Positions 1-10,945 of a stretch of 19,916 nt of DNA are shown here, in pieces. The DNA comes from Pseudomonadota bacterium (GTDB lineage: Bacteria; Pseudomonadota; Gammaproteobacteria; Burkholderiales; Gallionellaceae), in NCBI GenBank assembly GCA_021822115.1, contig JAJZSA010000045.1, positions 1 to 19,916 on the forward strand, in the 5' to 3' direction. The notes beneath the pieces were generated by a model. It was not told where the DNA came from. It worked only from the letters and a program-made list of their open reading frames with translations, and did no database searches. Position 1 is the stretch's first letter. Every line of letters starts with the position of its first letter. Made by a program: the position numbers and the translations under genes.

Positions 1-295
1 CGGACTTCTCGCAACGCTCGGAGAAGTCGGCGTTCTCGGACAGGAAGCCGTAGCCGGGGTGGATGGCCTGCGCGTCGGTCACTTCCGCCGCGCTGATGAT
101 GGCGGGCACGTGCAGGTAGCTCTGGCCGGAAGGGGCGGGGCCGATACACACGGATTCATCCGCCAGCTTCACGTATTTGGCCTCGGCATCCGCTTCGGAA
201 TGCACGGCGACGGTCTTGATGCCCATCTCGCGGCAGGCGCGCTGGATGCGCAAGGCGATCTCACCGCGATTGGCGATGAGGATCTTCTCGAACAT
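1..295 (-). CDS. accC: Acetyl-CoA carboxylase, biotin carboxylase subunit (partial, N-terminal 98 residues)
   Basis: AccC uses ATP and bicarbonate to carboxylate the biotin on AccB, the first half-reaction of malonyl-CoA synthesis in the cytoplasm. Only the N-terminal part is present; the rest lies beyond the left edge. The translation starts [18 protein letters not shown], typical of biotin carboxylases, and has the conserved [10 protein letters not shown] segment at residues 79-88. The ATG at 295 is preferred because a good Shine-Dalgarno (GAGGAAG, minus strand, about 302-308) sits just upstream. An in-frame ATG at 349 would add 18 low-complexity residues before this canonical start. It follows accB after a 60-nt gap, the usual accB-accC order, and is probably co-transcribed. 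Family assignment is very secure. Confidence 0.96.
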   Translation of the reverse strand, partial: MFEKILIANRGEIALRIQRACREMGIKTVAVHSEADAEAKYVKLADESVCIGPAPSGQSYLHVPAIISAAEVTDAQAIHPGYGFLSENADFSERCEKS

Positions 296-355
296 GGCCG
301 GCTTCCTCTCCGGTGCGGGCGTGCGGGGTTTGCGTTCGAATACGGCCATGATGGT

Positions 356-808
356 TTAACCGATGATGAACAGGGGTTGGCCGAATTCCACCGGCTGGCC
401 GTTCTCGACCAGGATGGCTTTGACCACGCCAGCCTTGTCCGACTCGATCTCGTTCAGCAGCTTCATCGCTTCGATGATGCACAGGGTGTCGCCTGCGTTC
501 ACGCTGGAGCCGATGTCCACAAAAGATTTTGCGCCAGGGGACGGGGCGCGGTAGAAGGTGCCGACCATGGGCGACTTGATGACATGGCCTTCCGGTACGG
601 CGGGTTCTGCTGCGGCCGGCGCAGCAGCCGGGGCGGCAGGTGCTACCGCAGCCGCTTGTGGGGCGGCTGCATACACATGCTGTACCGGCGCAGCGACCGA
701 GCTGGCGCGGGAGATGCGCACATGCTCTTCGCCTTCGGTCAGTTCAAGTTCGGCGATGCCCGAATTTTCAACCAGCTCGATCAGTGTCTTCAGTTTGCGC
801 AGATCCAT
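356..808 (-). CDS. accB: Acetyl-CoA carboxylase biotin carboxyl carrier protein
   Basis: AccB carries the biotin that shuttles carboxyl groups between AccC and the AccAD transferase in fatty acid synthesis. The 150-residue protein has the expected three parts: an N-terminal helical region starting [18 protein letters not shown], an Ala/Pro-rich linker at about residues 38-72, and a C-terminal biotinyl domain from about 74 to 150. The biotinylation motif is EAMK at 113-116, with Lys116 as the predicted modified residue. It is followed by LLNEIESD where many homologues have MMNEIEA, a conservative variation. A purine-rich ribosome site (GGAGAG on the minus strand) lies about 7 nt before the ATG. 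Length and domain order are normal. It sits 24 nt after aroQ, as in many proteobacteria. Confidence 0.97.
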   Translation of the reverse strand: MDLRKLKTLIELVENSGIAELELTEGEEHVRISRASSVAAPVQHVYAAAPQAAAVAPAAPAAAPAAAEPAVPEGHVIKSPMVGTFYRAPSPGAKSFVDIGSSVNAGDTLCIIEAMKLLNEIESDKAGVVKAILVENGQPVEFGQPLFIIG

Positions 809-832
809 TTTCTACTCTCCTCAGATGTTCAT

Positions 833-1267
833 TCAGTTGCGTTGCAATGCATATTCGAGTGCCAGCTCATAGCCCTTCGCGCCCAGTCCGCTGATCACGC
901 CGACGGCGATGTCGGAGAAATACGAGTGTTTGCGGAACGCCTCGCGGGCATACACGTTGGACAGGTGTACCTCGACGAAAGGGATCGCCACTGCCGCCAG
1001 CGCATCGCGCAAGGCGACACTGGTGTGGGTGAAGGCGGCCGGATTGATTATGACGAAGTCGGTGCCGTCGGTGCGCGCCTGTTGCACGCGGTCGACCAAG
1101 GTGCCTTCGGTGTTGCTTTGGAAGTAAGCCAGCTTGGCGCCGCTCTTCTCGGCTTGTGCCAGCAATTTGGCGTTAATTTCATCCAACGTGACACGACCAT
1201 ACACTTCCGGCTCGCGGGTGCCGAGCAGATTCAGGTTGGGGCCGTGCAGGACGAGGATGTGTTTCAT
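833..1267 (-). CDS. aroQ: Type II 3-dehydroquinate dehydratase
   Basis: This cytoplasmic enzyme dehydrates 3-dehydroquinate to 3-dehydroshikimate in the shikimate pathway to aromatic amino acids. The 144-residue length is normal for the type II (dodecameric) family. Visible landmarks are [17 protein letters not shown] at residues 8-24, with the catalytic Tyr23 and Arg18, the SNTEGTLVD segment at 51-59, INPAAFTH at 74-81 with Asn75 and His81, and [14 protein letters not shown] at 99-112 with His101 and Arg112. The active-site set looks complete. It lies 67 nt downstream of dsbD and 24 nt upstream of accB; aroQ-accB-accC is a common proteobacterial order. No strong Shine-Dalgarno is visible before the ATG. 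The 67-nt gap could hold an internal promoter, but I could not pick a convincing one. Confidence 0.97.
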   Translation of the reverse strand: MKHILVLHGPNLNLLGTREPEVYGRVTLDEINAKLLAQAEKSGAKLAYFQSNTEGTLVDRVQQARTDGTDFVIINPAAFTHTSVALRDALAAVAIPFVEVHLSNVYAREAFRKHSYFSDIAVGVISGLGAKGYELALEYALQRN

Positions 1268-1334
1268 GGCGCGCAGTTTGCCGCAAAATGGGGGACTTTG
1301 TCCATCAATTCGATGATGATGTGTGAATGAGGAC

Positions 1335-3110
1335 TCACAGTCCTGCGCGCGCCAGCGAGGCGCCGAAGCGTTCTACATCCTGGTAGCCGATCACGCGCAA
1401 GTCGGCCAGCTCGTTGCCTTGGGCGTCGAAGAACAGGATGGCGGGCGGGCCGAACAGCTGGAAGCGTTGCAGCAGAGCCTTGTCCATCGTGTCGTTGGCG
1501 GTCACGTCAGCCTGCAGCAACAATGCCTGGTCCAGGCGCTTGCGGATGGCGGGGTCGCTGAAGGTGAAACGTTCCATCTCTTTGCAGGAGATGCACCAGT
1601 CGGCATAGAAATCCAGCATCACCACCTTGCCGCCGGTCTGCGCCAGTCGCGCTTGCAAGCCATCCACCCCCTTGATGTGCTGGAACGGTGTCGCCACTGC
1701 CTCGGTTGCCTGCGCCGGGGTCTGGAAGCCGCCCAGCGGGCGCAAGACGTCGCGCGCGCCGGACAGGGCGCCGATCAGGTAGGCCACGCCCAGCAGCAAG
1801 GCCAGGATGCCGAGTGCCTTGCCCAGGCGATGGATACCGTGTGCGTTGCCGGGCAGCGGGTCGAGCGCGCGCAGATGGATCGCGCAGAAGATCAGCAGGG
1901 CCGCCCAAGCCAGCATCTGCGCGGCGACCGGGATCACCGGGGCCACGATCCAGATCGCCAGCGCCAGCATCAGTACGCCGAAGAAGCGTTTCACCGATTC
2001 CATCCAGGCGCCGGCCTTGGGCAACAGGGTGCCGGCCGAGGTGCCGATCAACAGCAAGGGCACGCCCATGCCCAGTCCCATCACGAACAGCGCGCTGCCG
2101 CCCAGTGCGGCGTCGTGCGTCTGGCTGATGTAGAGCAGGGCGCCGGCCAGCGGTGCGGCGACGCAGGGGCCCATAATGACGGCGGACAGTGCGCCCATGG
2201 CGAACACGCCGGTCAGGTGGCCGCCATGCAGCTTGTTGCTGGTATCGGTCAGGCGGCTCTGCAAGGCGGCCGGCAATTGCAGCTCATACAGGCCGAACAT
2301 GGACAGCGACAGCAACACGAACAGCGCGGCGAAGCTGCCCAGCACCCAGGGTGTCTGCAAGGCATTGGAGATCAGGTTGCCGGAATAGCCGGCGGCCACG
2401 CCGGCGATGGCATAAGTGATCGCCATGCCGAGGACATAGGCCAGCGACAACAGGAAGGCGTGCGCATGGGTGATCTGGTGCCCGCGCCCGACGATGATGC
2501 CGGACAGGATGGGGATCATGGGGAATACGCAGGGCGTGAGCGAGAGCAACAGTCCGGCACCGAAGAAGAAGGTGACGATGAGCCAGAAGCTGCCGCTCTT
2601 GAACAGCTCGGCGATCTGCTGGTTCTCATCTGCGACAGGCGTGGCGGCGGGCGGTGCGGCGCTCGTCACGGTCGTCAGGTCGAGTGAGAAATGTTTCTCG
2701 ATGGGCGGATAGCACAGGCCTTCGTCGCTGCATCCCTGGTAGCTGGCATCCAGCTCGAAAGGCAGTTTTTTGTCCGCTTCCTGTAGCGTGATCTCCGCTT
2801 GGAAGCTGTTGTGGTACACCTGCATCACGCCGAAGTTGGGGTCGTTCTTGGTCTCGCCTTCTGGCAGGCGCACGGCGGCGATCTTGGTCGCTCCACTGCC
2901 CGGCGTGAACAGTATCTTGTCTTTATATAGATAGTAGCCGGGCGTGATGTCGAAGCTGGCGAGCAAGGTGTGCTCGTCCAGCAGCTTCATCTGCAGGTTG
3001 AAGGCCTGGTCGGGCGGCAGGAACTTCGGTTTGCTACCGAAGGGGAGCAGGTCGGCCAGCGCGTGCGGGACGAAGGACAGGAGGACGATCAACAGCAGGC
3101 GATGCAACAT
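1335..3110 (-). CDS. dsbD: Thiol:disulfide interchange protein DsbD
   Basis: DsbD moves electrons from cytoplasmic thioredoxin across the inner membrane to periplasmic DsbC/DsbG and cytochrome c maturation proteins. The 591-residue protein has a signal peptide ([19 protein letters not shown]), a periplasmic alpha domain with Cys127 and Cys133 in [13 protein letters not shown], and a multi-pass central domain from about 175 to 450 whose paired cysteines are Cys194 ([10 protein letters not shown]) and Cys316 ([11 protein letters not shown]). The C-terminal thioredoxin domain has [12 protein letters not shown], with Cys506 and Cys509. All six redox cysteines are present, so the relay looks intact. 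The start is 3 nt after the cutA stop, and its ribosome site (AAGGAA) overlaps that stop, implying translational coupling. The cutA-dsbD pairing is widely conserved. Confidence 0.96.
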   Translation of the reverse strand: MLHRLLLIVLLSFVPHALADLLPFGSKPKFLPPDQAFNLQMKLLDEHTLLASFDITPGYYLYKDKILFTPGSGATKIAAVRLPEGETKNDPNFGVMQVYHNSFQAEITLQEADKKLPFELDASYQGCSDEGLCYPPIEKHFSLDLTTVTSAAPPAATPVADENQQIAELFKSGSFWLIVTFFFGAGLLLSLTPCVFPMIPILSGIIVGRGHQITHAHAFLLSLAYVLGMAITYAIAGVAAGYSGNLISNALQTPWVLGSFAALFVLLSLSMFGLYELQLPAALQSRLTDTSNKLHGGHLTGVFAMGALSAVIMGPCVAAPLAGALLYISQTHDAALGGSALFVMGLGMGVPLLLIGTSAGTLLPKAGAWMESVKRFFGVLMLALAIWIVAPVIPVAAQMLAWAALLIFCAIHLRALDPLPGNAHGIHRLGKALGILALLLGVAYLIGALSGARDVLRPLGGFQTPAQATEAVATPFQHIKGVDGLQARLAQTGGKVVMLDFYADWCISCKEMERFTFSDPAIRKRLDQALLLQADVTANDTMDKALLQRFQLFGPPAILFFDAQGNELADLRVIGYQDVERFGASLARAGL

Positions 3111-3113
3111 GGT

Positions 3114-3434
3114 CTATTCCTTGGTCTCAGTCGCGACCCAATCGAGGTAGGCGGGCCAGCCGGCCGTTACCGGCACGGCCACGATCTCCGGCACCTCGTA
3201 GGGATGCAGTGCGCGCAGCTGCTGCTCCAGCCCGGCATAGGCCGCGCGCGTGGTCTTGATCAACATGGGTATTTCTTCTGCACGTTCAACTTCGCCTTGC
3301 CAGCGGTACACCGAGGTGCAAGCGTGCAGGATGTTCACGCAGGCGGCGGCGCGGGCTGTGACCAGCGCCTCGGCGATACGTTCCGCCGTCGCGCGGTCCG
3401 GCAGGTTGGTGAGTACCAGCAGAACTTCGCTCAT
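3114..3434 (-). CDS. cutA: CutA1 family divalent-cation tolerance protein
   Basis: CutA1 proteins are small trimeric, PII-like cytoplasmic proteins linked genetically to divalent metal tolerance; the molecular role remains unsettled. The 106-residue protein shows the family signature: ARAAACVNIL, VYRWQGEVERAEEIPMLIKT and HPYEVPEIVAVPV. The open frame extends upstream to 3455, but the ATG at 3434 is chosen because it forms an ATGA overlap with the holA stop and gives the usual MSEVLLVLTNLPD start. That four-base overlap suggests reinitiation after holA. No strong independent ribosome site is visible. Downstream, dsbD starts 3 nt after the cutA stop. Family assignment is secure. Confidence 0.95.
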   Translation of the reverse strand: MSEVLLVLTNLPDRATAERIAEALVTARAAACVNILHACTSVYRWQGEVERAEEIPMLIKTTRAAYAGLEQQLRALHPYEVPEIVAVPVTAGWPAYLDWVATETKE

Positions 3435-4444
3435 CGCGCCCCCGCCCGCGCACAACGCACACCGAGATGCAGTAGCTCATCCCACACGTCGCCCTGGCGC
3501 AGCCCCTTCACCAGCCGGTCGATCTGCGCGGCCTGGCGCAGGGCGCGTTCGGCGAAGGCTGGACTGATGCGGCGTACGGCGCGCTCCACCAGTTTCTGGC
3601 GCACGCCCCATACGCGCGCTTCGCGCAGGGCGCTGGAGACGTTGCCGGTCTGCTGCAGGGAGCGTGCTACCTTGGCCAGTGCGCGGATGTCCTCGGCCAT
3701 CGCCCACAGGATCAGCACCGTCGCCGTACCTTCGGCGCGCAGGCCGTCGAGGATGCGGGCGAAGCGTGCGGCATCGCCGGACAGCATGGCTTCCGACAGC
3801 TTGAACACGTCATAGCGCGCCACGTCCATCACCGCGTCCTTCACCTGGTCGAAGGAGAGCGGTCCAGCGGGATAGAGCAGTGCGAGCTTCTGGATCTCCT
3901 GCCAAGCGGCGAGCAGGTTGCCTTCCACGCGTTGTGCGAGGAAGGTCAGCGTATCGGCATCGGTGGACTGCCCCTGACGTTGCAGGCGTCCGGCGATCCA
4001 TTGCGGCAGCGCGGCCAGTGCGACATCGTTGGCACTCACTACCGTGCCATGGGTCGCCAGCGCGGTGAACCACTTGCTCTTCAGGGTGGTGCCATCCAGC
4101 TTGGGCAGGGTGATCAGCGTCAAAGTGTCGGGCGGCAGATCGGCGCAATGGTCCTGCAAGGCCTGGGCACCTTCCGTGCCGGGCTTGCCGGACGGGATGC
4201 GCAGGTCGATCACCTTCTTGTCCGAGAACAGCGACATGCTCTGCGCGCTGTTGCGCAATGCCGGCCATTTGAAGCCCGGTTCAGCGATGAAGGTCTCGCG
4301 CTCGGTATAACCGGCGGCACGTGCGGCGGTGCGGACGGCATCCGCCGCTTCGATGGCCAGCAGCAAGGCCTCGCCATGGATCACATACAGCGGCTCCAGG
4401 CCTTTGGCCAGATGACGCGGCAAGTCCTCGCTGGAGACGTTCAT
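3431..4444 (-). CDS. holA: DNA polymerase III subunit delta
   Basis: The delta subunit is the part of the clamp loader that opens the beta sliding clamp at replication forks. The 337-residue length is normal. The N-terminal part (HLAKGLEPLYVIHGEALLL, residues 11-29) matches the family pattern, as do the middle portion (FLAQRVEGNLLAAWQEIQKLALLY) and DVFKLSEAMLSGDAARFARILDGL in the AAA lid region. The C-terminal helical collar domain is present to the end. It lies 2 nt after lptE and overlaps cutA by four bases. leuS-lptE-holA is a deeply conserved proteobacterial order, which supports the assignment, since HolA sequences diverge quickly. Expression is probably driven from the leuS promoter. 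Confidence 0.93.
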   Translation of the reverse strand: MNVSSEDLPRHLAKGLEPLYVIHGEALLLAIEAADAVRTAARAAGYTERETFIAEPGFKWPALRNSAQSMSLFSDKKVIDLRIPSGKPGTEGAQALQDHCADLPPDTLTLITLPKLDGTTLKSKWFTALATHGTVVSANDVALAALPQWIAGRLQRQGQSTDADTLTFLAQRVEGNLLAAWQEIQKLALLYPAGPLSFDQVKDAVMDVARYDVFKLSEAMLSGDAARFARILDGLRAEGTATVLILWAMAEDIRALAKVARSLQQTGNVSSALREARVWGVRQKLVERAVRRISPAFAERALRQAAQIDRLVKGLRQGDVWDELLHLGVRCARAGAR

Positions 4445-4446
4445 GC

Positions 4447-4947
4447 CTATTCCTGCGGTTTGGCGCGCATCAGACGGCGCACGGTCTGGCCCACCGCATC
4501 GGTGCGCATGTCTTTGTACAACTGAGCCTCTTCCTGCTCCTTGGCCAGCACCTGTGCATCGTCATAGGCAAGCACGCGCGACAACTGGATGCTGTCTTCC
4601 GGCAGCCATTCCATGCGCTGTTGGTCATAGGCGTGCAGCGTGACGCGATAGCCCAACTGATATTCGCTCACACGGCCGTTGGCCGACAGCGAAAGGATCT
4701 GCTTGGTGGTCTGCTCATTGACCACTTCCAGGATCAGTTGCGCTTCTGCTGCGCTGGCGACCGGCTTCATCTTGTTCTTGCCCAGCGTGCGGCGCAGCTC
4801 GCTGACGAATGGCGACTCCCCTTGCGTTTTGAGATAGAGGGAGGAGAAACCGAAACGCACATCCTTCAGGTCGCTGCCGCGCAGGTGAAAACCGCACGCT
4901 GTGAGCAGCAGAGCGAACAGGACGAGCAGCAGGCGGCGCGCGGTCAT
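4447..4947 (-). CDS. lptE: LPS-assembly lipoprotein LptE
   Basis: LptE is the outer-membrane lipoprotein that plugs the LptD barrel and helps deliver lipopolysaccharide to the cell surface. The 166-residue protein begins with a lipoprotein signal peptide whose lipobox is LTAC, with Cys18 as the predicted acylated residue, followed by GFHLRG, the typical LptE start of the mature protein. The remaining sequence fits the small alpha/beta LptE fold, including SANGRVSEYQLGYRV at about 88-102. It sits 3 nt after the leuS stop and 2 nt before holA, exactly where lptE (formerly rlpB) is found in other proteobacteria. Sequence identity in this family is low, so context carries much of the call. Confidence 0.92.
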   Translation of the reverse strand: MTARRLLLVLFALLLTACGFHLRGSDLKDVRFGFSSLYLKTQGESPFVSELRRTLGKNKMKPVASAAEAQLILEVVNEQTTKQILSLSANGRVSEYQLGYRVTLHAYDQQRMEWLPEDSIQLSRVLAYDDAQVLAKEQEEAQLYKDMRTDAVGQTVRRLMRAKPQE

Positions 4948-4950
4948 CGC

Positions 4951-7644
<2,694 letters not shown>

Positions 7645-7661
7645 TTAGTGGCAAGTCAGGG

Positions 7662-7676
7662 GATTCTGCTAGAATC
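7662..7676 (+). promoter_or_regulatory. Extended -10 promoter with overlapping dyad, upstream of prkB
   Basis: TGCTAGAAT at 7667-7675 is an extended -10 (TGn plus TAGAAT). It is embedded in a perfect dyad GATTCT-GCT-AGAATC at 7662-7676, so a dimeric regulator bound there would block RNA polymerase. No strong -35 is visible. Predicted start is about 7682, giving a leader of roughly 38 nt with the ribosome site AGGAGAG before the ATG. The operator role is an inference. Confidence 0.5.
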
Positions 7677-7720
7677 GCGGTCCAAAAATTTTTCATAAAT
7701 CTTTCCAGGAGAGAGAACCC

Positions 7721-8620
7721 ATGTCCATCAAACATCCCGTCATCGCCGTCACCGGCTCGTCCGGCGCCGGTACCACCACCGTCAAGCGCGCGTTCGAGAA
7801 CATCTTCCGCCGCGAGAAGATCAGCGCCGCCGTGATCGAAGGTGACAGCCTGCACAGCCTGGACCGCATGGCGTTCCGTGCCGCTGCTGCCGAAGCCGCC
7901 AAGGCCGGCAACAATCACTTCAGCCACTTCGGCCCGGATGCCAATCACTTCGACAAGATCGAAGCGATGTTCAAGGAATACGGCGAGACCGGTATGTGCA
8001 AACGCCGCTACTACGTGCACAGCGATGTCGAAGCCGAACAGCACAACAAGCACTTCAACCTGACCGACCTGAAGCCCGGCGTGTTCACGCCGTGGGAGAA
8101 CATCGAGTCCGATACCGACCTGTTGTTCTATGAAGGTCTGCATGGTCTGGTCACCGACGAGAAGAAGGGCGTGGACGTCAGCCGTTACGTGGATCTGGGC
8201 ATCGGCGTGGTGCCGGTGGTCAACCTGGAGTGGATCCAGAAGATCCATCGCGACAAGGCTGAGCGCGGCTACTCCGCCGAAGCGACCGTGGATACCATCC
8301 TGCGCCGCATGCCGGACTACATCAACTACATCACGCCGCAGTTCTCGCGCACCGACATCAACTTCCAGCGCGTCGCTACGGTAGACACCTCCAACCCGTT
8401 CATCGCGCGCGACATCCCGACGCCGGACGAGAGCTTCGTGGTCATCCGCTTCAAGGAACCGAAGGGTGTGGATTTCCCCTACTTCCTGCAGATGATCCCG
8501 AACTCCTTCATGTCCCGTGCCAACACCCTGGTGGTGCCTGGCGGCAAGATGAGCCACGCGATGGAAGTGATCCTGGCCCCGATCATGCACGACATGATCC
8601 AGAAGAAGAAAAAGGCCTAA
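7721..8620 (+). CDS. prkB: Phosphoribulokinase (class I, proteobacterial CbbP type)
   Basis: The enzyme phosphorylates ribulose 5-phosphate with ATP to make ribulose 1,5-bisphosphate, the Rubisco substrate in the Calvin cycle. The 299-residue protein has the P-loop GSSGAGTTT at 12-20, the catalytic-base segment IEGDSLHSLDR with Asp42, the Walker B-like LLFYEGLHG segment, and long blocks typical of the octameric proteobacterial enzyme (GIGVVPVVNLEWIQKIHRDKAERGY, split here as GIGVVPVVNL and EWIQKIHRD; PQFSRTDINFQRV; VDTSNPFIARDIP). The ribosome site AGGAGAG precedes the ATG by about 7 nt. It stands alone, not in a cbb operon, between divergent leuS and the helicase gene, and ends in a strong terminator. 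The symbol could equally be cbbP. The family is secure; autotrophy of the host is inferred. Confidence 0.96.
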   Translation: MSIKHPVIAVTGSSGAGTTTVKRAFENIFRREKISAAVIEGDSLHSLDRMAFRAAAAEAAKAGNNHFSHFGPDANHFDKIEAMFKEYGETGMCKRRYYVHSDVEAEQHNKHFNLTDLKPGVFTPWENIESDTDLLFYEGLHGLVTDEKKGVDVSRYVDLGIGVVPVVNLEWIQKIHRDKAERGYSAEATVDTILRRMPDYINYITPQFSRTDINFQRVATVDTSNPFIARDIPTPDESFVVIRFKEPKGVDFPYFLQMIPNSFMSRANTLVVPGGKMSHAMEVILAPIMHDMIQKKKKA

Positions 8621-8640
8621 GCCTTACTCGCAGCACAGCA

Positions 8641-8670
8641 ACGGGGAAGCGGAGACGCTTCCCCGTTTTT
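8641..8670 (+). terminator. Rho-independent terminator after prkB
   Basis: A perfect 11-bp stem (ACGGGGAAGCG at 8641-8651 and its complement at 8656-8666) closes a GAGA tetraloop and runs straight into a T-tract at 8666-8670. It starts 20 nt after the prkB stop. This separates prkB transcription from the downstream helicase gene. Confidence 0.93.
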
Positions 8671-8697
8671 GTTTGCGGCTGCGTGCAGCATGGCCTG

Positions 8698-8706
8698 TGG
8701 GATAAT
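8698..8706 (+). promoter_or_regulatory. Extended -10 promoter for the helicase gene
   Basis: TGGGATAAT contains TGn followed by GATAAT, a good extended -10. No -35 is visible at normal spacing. Transcription would begin at about 8713, right at the ATG at 8714, so the mRNA may be leaderless or nearly so. No Shine-Dalgarno precedes that ATG, which fits. Confidence 0.5.
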
Positions 8707-8713
8707 CGCCCGC

Positions 8714-10945
8714 ATGAATGCCTCACTGCTCTCCGGTCTCAATCCCGAACAACGTGCCGCCGTCGAACTCCCTGCCCAGTCTGCGCTGATCCTGGCGGGG
8801 GCGGGCAGCGGCAAGACGCGCGTGCTGACCACGCGCATCGCCTATCTCATCAGCACCGGGCAGGTGTCGCCCTCCGGCGTGCTGGCGGTCACCTTCACCA
8901 ACAAGGCAGCCAAGGAGATGGTCACGCGCCTGTCGGCCATGTTGCCGATCAACACGCGCGGCATGTGGATCGGCACTTTCCACGGTCTGTGCAACCGCAT
9001 GCTGCGTGCGCACCATCGCGAGGCCAACCTGCCGGAGACCTTCCAGATCCTTGATTCCGGCGACCAGCTGTCCGCCATCAAGCGCGTGATGAAGGCGCTG
9101 AACGTGGACGACGAGAAATATCCGCCGCGCGAGATGCAATGGTTCATCAGCGGCAACAAGGAACAGGGGCTGCGTGCTTCCGATGTGGAAGCCTACGATC
9201 CCTACACGCGGCGCAAGGTGGAGATCTTCGCCGAGTACGACGCGCAATGTCAGCGTGAAGGCGTGGTCGATTTCTCCGAACTGCTGCTGCGCTGCTATGA
9301 GTTGCTGTTGCGCAACGCCGCCTTGCGCGAGCATTACCAGACGCGCTTCAAACACATCCTGGTGGACGAGTTCCAGGATACCAATCCGCTGCAATACCGC
9401 TGGCTGAAACTGTTGGCGGGCTCTCCCTCACCTCAATCCTCTCCCGGGGGGAGAGGAAGCGAACGTGAAAGGCAATCTTCGACTTCCGCGCTGTTCGCGG
9501 TCGGTGACGACGATCAGTCCATCTATGCTTTCCGAGGCGCCAACGTGGGCAACATGCAGGAGCTGTTGCGCGATTTCCATGTGGAGAGCGTGATCAAGCT
9601 GGAGCAGAACTACCGCTCGCACGCCAACATCCTCGATGCCGCCAATGCGCTGATCGCCAACAATCGCGAGCGTCTGGGCAAGAACCTGTGGACCGATGCC
9701 GACAAGGGCGAACAGATCCGCGTGTACGAGGCGGGCACCGATGTGGACGAGGCCGCGTTCATCGTGGATGAGGTCCAGCAGTTGAAACGCGAAGGCGTGA
9801 ACCTTACCGAGATGGCCTTGCTGTATCGTTCCAATGCGCAATCGCGAGTGCTGGAACATGCGCTGGTATCGGCGGGATTGTCGTATCGGGTGTATGGCGG
9901 CCTGCGCTTCTTCGAACGGCAGGAGATCAAGCACGCACTGGCCTATCTGCGTCTGATGGAGAACGGCGACGATGACAACGCACTGCTGCGCATCATCAAC
10001 TTCCCCACGCGCGGCATCGGCGCGCGCAGCATCGAACAGTTGCAGGATAACGCGCGCCAGTTCAACACCACCTTGTTCGACGCCGCTGCGCGCATGGGTG
10101 GCAAGGTCACCGCCTTCGTCGGCCTGATCGAAACCTTGCGCAGTGGCACGCGCGGTTTGCCGCTGCCCGAGGTGATCGACCATGTGTTGCAGCACAGCGG
10201 GCTGGTTGCGCATTACGAAGCCGAACGCAGCTCGCCGGCCAAGAAGCGCGAGGCCGAGGAGCGGCTGGAGAACCTGAACGAACTCATCAACTCGGCCACC
10301 CTGTTCGTGCATGAGAACGAGGACGACGGCGTGTCCGCTTTCCTCGCGCATGCCTCGCTGGAAGCCGGCGAGCATCAGGCGGGCGATAGCGAAGATGCGT
10401 TGCACCTGATGACGGTGCATGCCGCCAAGGGGCTGGAGTTCCACACGGTGTTCATCACCGGCCTGGAAGAGGGGCTGTTCCCGCACCAGAACAGCATCGA
10501 CAACGGCGACCTCGACGAGGAGCGGCGCCTGATGTACGTGGCCATCACGCGCGCACGCCGTCGTTTGTATCTCACCTTCGCGCAGAGTCGCATGCTGCAC
10601 GGGCAGACGCATTACGGCATGGTGTCCAGTTTCCTGCGCGAGATCCCGGAAGCCTTGCTGCACTGGCTCACGCCGCGCTTCGCGCAACGGCGCAGTTTCG
10701 ATAGCGGGCGGCGCGAGACCGAGAGCTATGTGGCGGCGTTCGGCGGCGCTCCGGCGCAACCGCTGGCGCCGCCATCGCCCAAGTCGGCCTGGCGCATCGG
10801 CCAACAGGTGTTCCACCAGAAGTTCGGCGAAGGCGTGGTGACGGATACCGAAGGCAGCGGCAACGAAGGCCGCGTACAGGTCAACTTCAAGCGCGCGGGC
10901 AGCAAGTGGCTTGCCCTCGAATATGCCAAGCTCACGCCCATCTGA
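8714..10945 (+). CDS. uvrD: UvrD/PcrA/Rep-type superfamily 1 DNA helicase
   Basis: A 3'-5' ATP-driven DNA helicase acting in nucleotide excision and mismatch repair or replication restart. The 743-residue protein has Walker A AGAGSGKT at 28-35, motif Ia VTFTNKAA at 59-66, motif II VDEFQDTN at 217-224, motif III VGDDDQSIYAFRGA at 263-276, then LEQNYRSH, TVHAAKGLEF and EERRLMYVAITRARRRL. A C-terminal basic, Tudor-like tail (FGEGVVTDTEGSGNEGRVQV, 20 residues) is typical of UvrD/PcrA. ATG 8714 (MNASLLSGLNPEQRAAV) fits the family better than the upstream ATGs at 8669 and 8690. Residues 237-258, between motifs II and III, are an odd Ser/Pro/Gly/Arg-rich insertion encoded by a palindromic repeat (see separate entry). 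UvrD is more likely than Rep from the tail, but this is not certain. Confidence 0.93.
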   Translation: MNASLLSGLNPEQRAAVELPAQSALILAGAGSGKTRVLTTRIAYLISTGQVSPSGVLAVTFTNKAAKEMVTRLSAMLPINTRGMWIGTFHGLCNRMLRAHHREANLPETFQILDSGDQLSAIKRVMKALNVDDEKYPPREMQWFISGNKEQGLRASDVEAYDPYTRRKVEIFAEYDAQCQREGVVDFSELLLRCYELLLRNAALREHYQTRFKHILVDEFQDTNPLQYRWLKLLAGSPSPQSSPGGRGSERERQSSTSALFAVGDDDQSIYAFRGANVGNMQELLRDFHVESVIKLEQNYRSHANILDAANALIANNRERLGKNLWTDADKGEQIRVYEAGTDVDEAAFIVDEVQQLKREGVNLTEMALLYRSNAQSRVLEHALVSAGLSYRVYGGLRFFERQEIKHALAYLRLMENGDDDNALLRIINFPTRGIGARSIEQLQDNARQFNTTLFDAAARMGGKVTAFVGLIETLRSGTRGLPLPEVIDHVLQHSGLVAHYEAERSSPAKKREAEERLENLNELINSATLFVHENEDDGVSAFLAHASLEAGEHQAGDSEDALHLMTVHAAKGLEFHTVFITGLEEGLFPHQNSIDNGDLDEERRLMYVAITRARRRLYLTFAQSRMLHGQTHYGMVSSFLREIPEALLHWLTPRFAQRRSFDSGRRETESYVAAFGGAPAQPLAPPSPKSAWRIGQQVFHQKFGEGVVTDTEGSGNEGRVQVNFKRAGSKWLALEYAKLTPI
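9421..9473 (+). repeat. Palindromic intergenic-type repeat inserted in frame in uvrD
   Basis: The DNA has a 9-bp arm (TCCTCTCCC, 9437-9445) and its perfect complement (9449-9457) around a GGG centre, preceded by CTCTCCCTCACC. This resembles the short 'CCCTCTCCC...GGGAGAGGG' repeats often found between genes in proteobacteria. Here it is translated as SPSPQSSPGGRGSERERQSS within the helicase, keeping the frame open. E. coli UvrD, from memory, has only a few residues at this point. Outer borders are approximate. Confidence 0.7.

Noticed and set aside
9428..10816. 462-codon minus-strand open frame opposite the helicase
   Set aside because: Shadow of uvrD in a GC-rich genome; no family pattern and no ribosome site.
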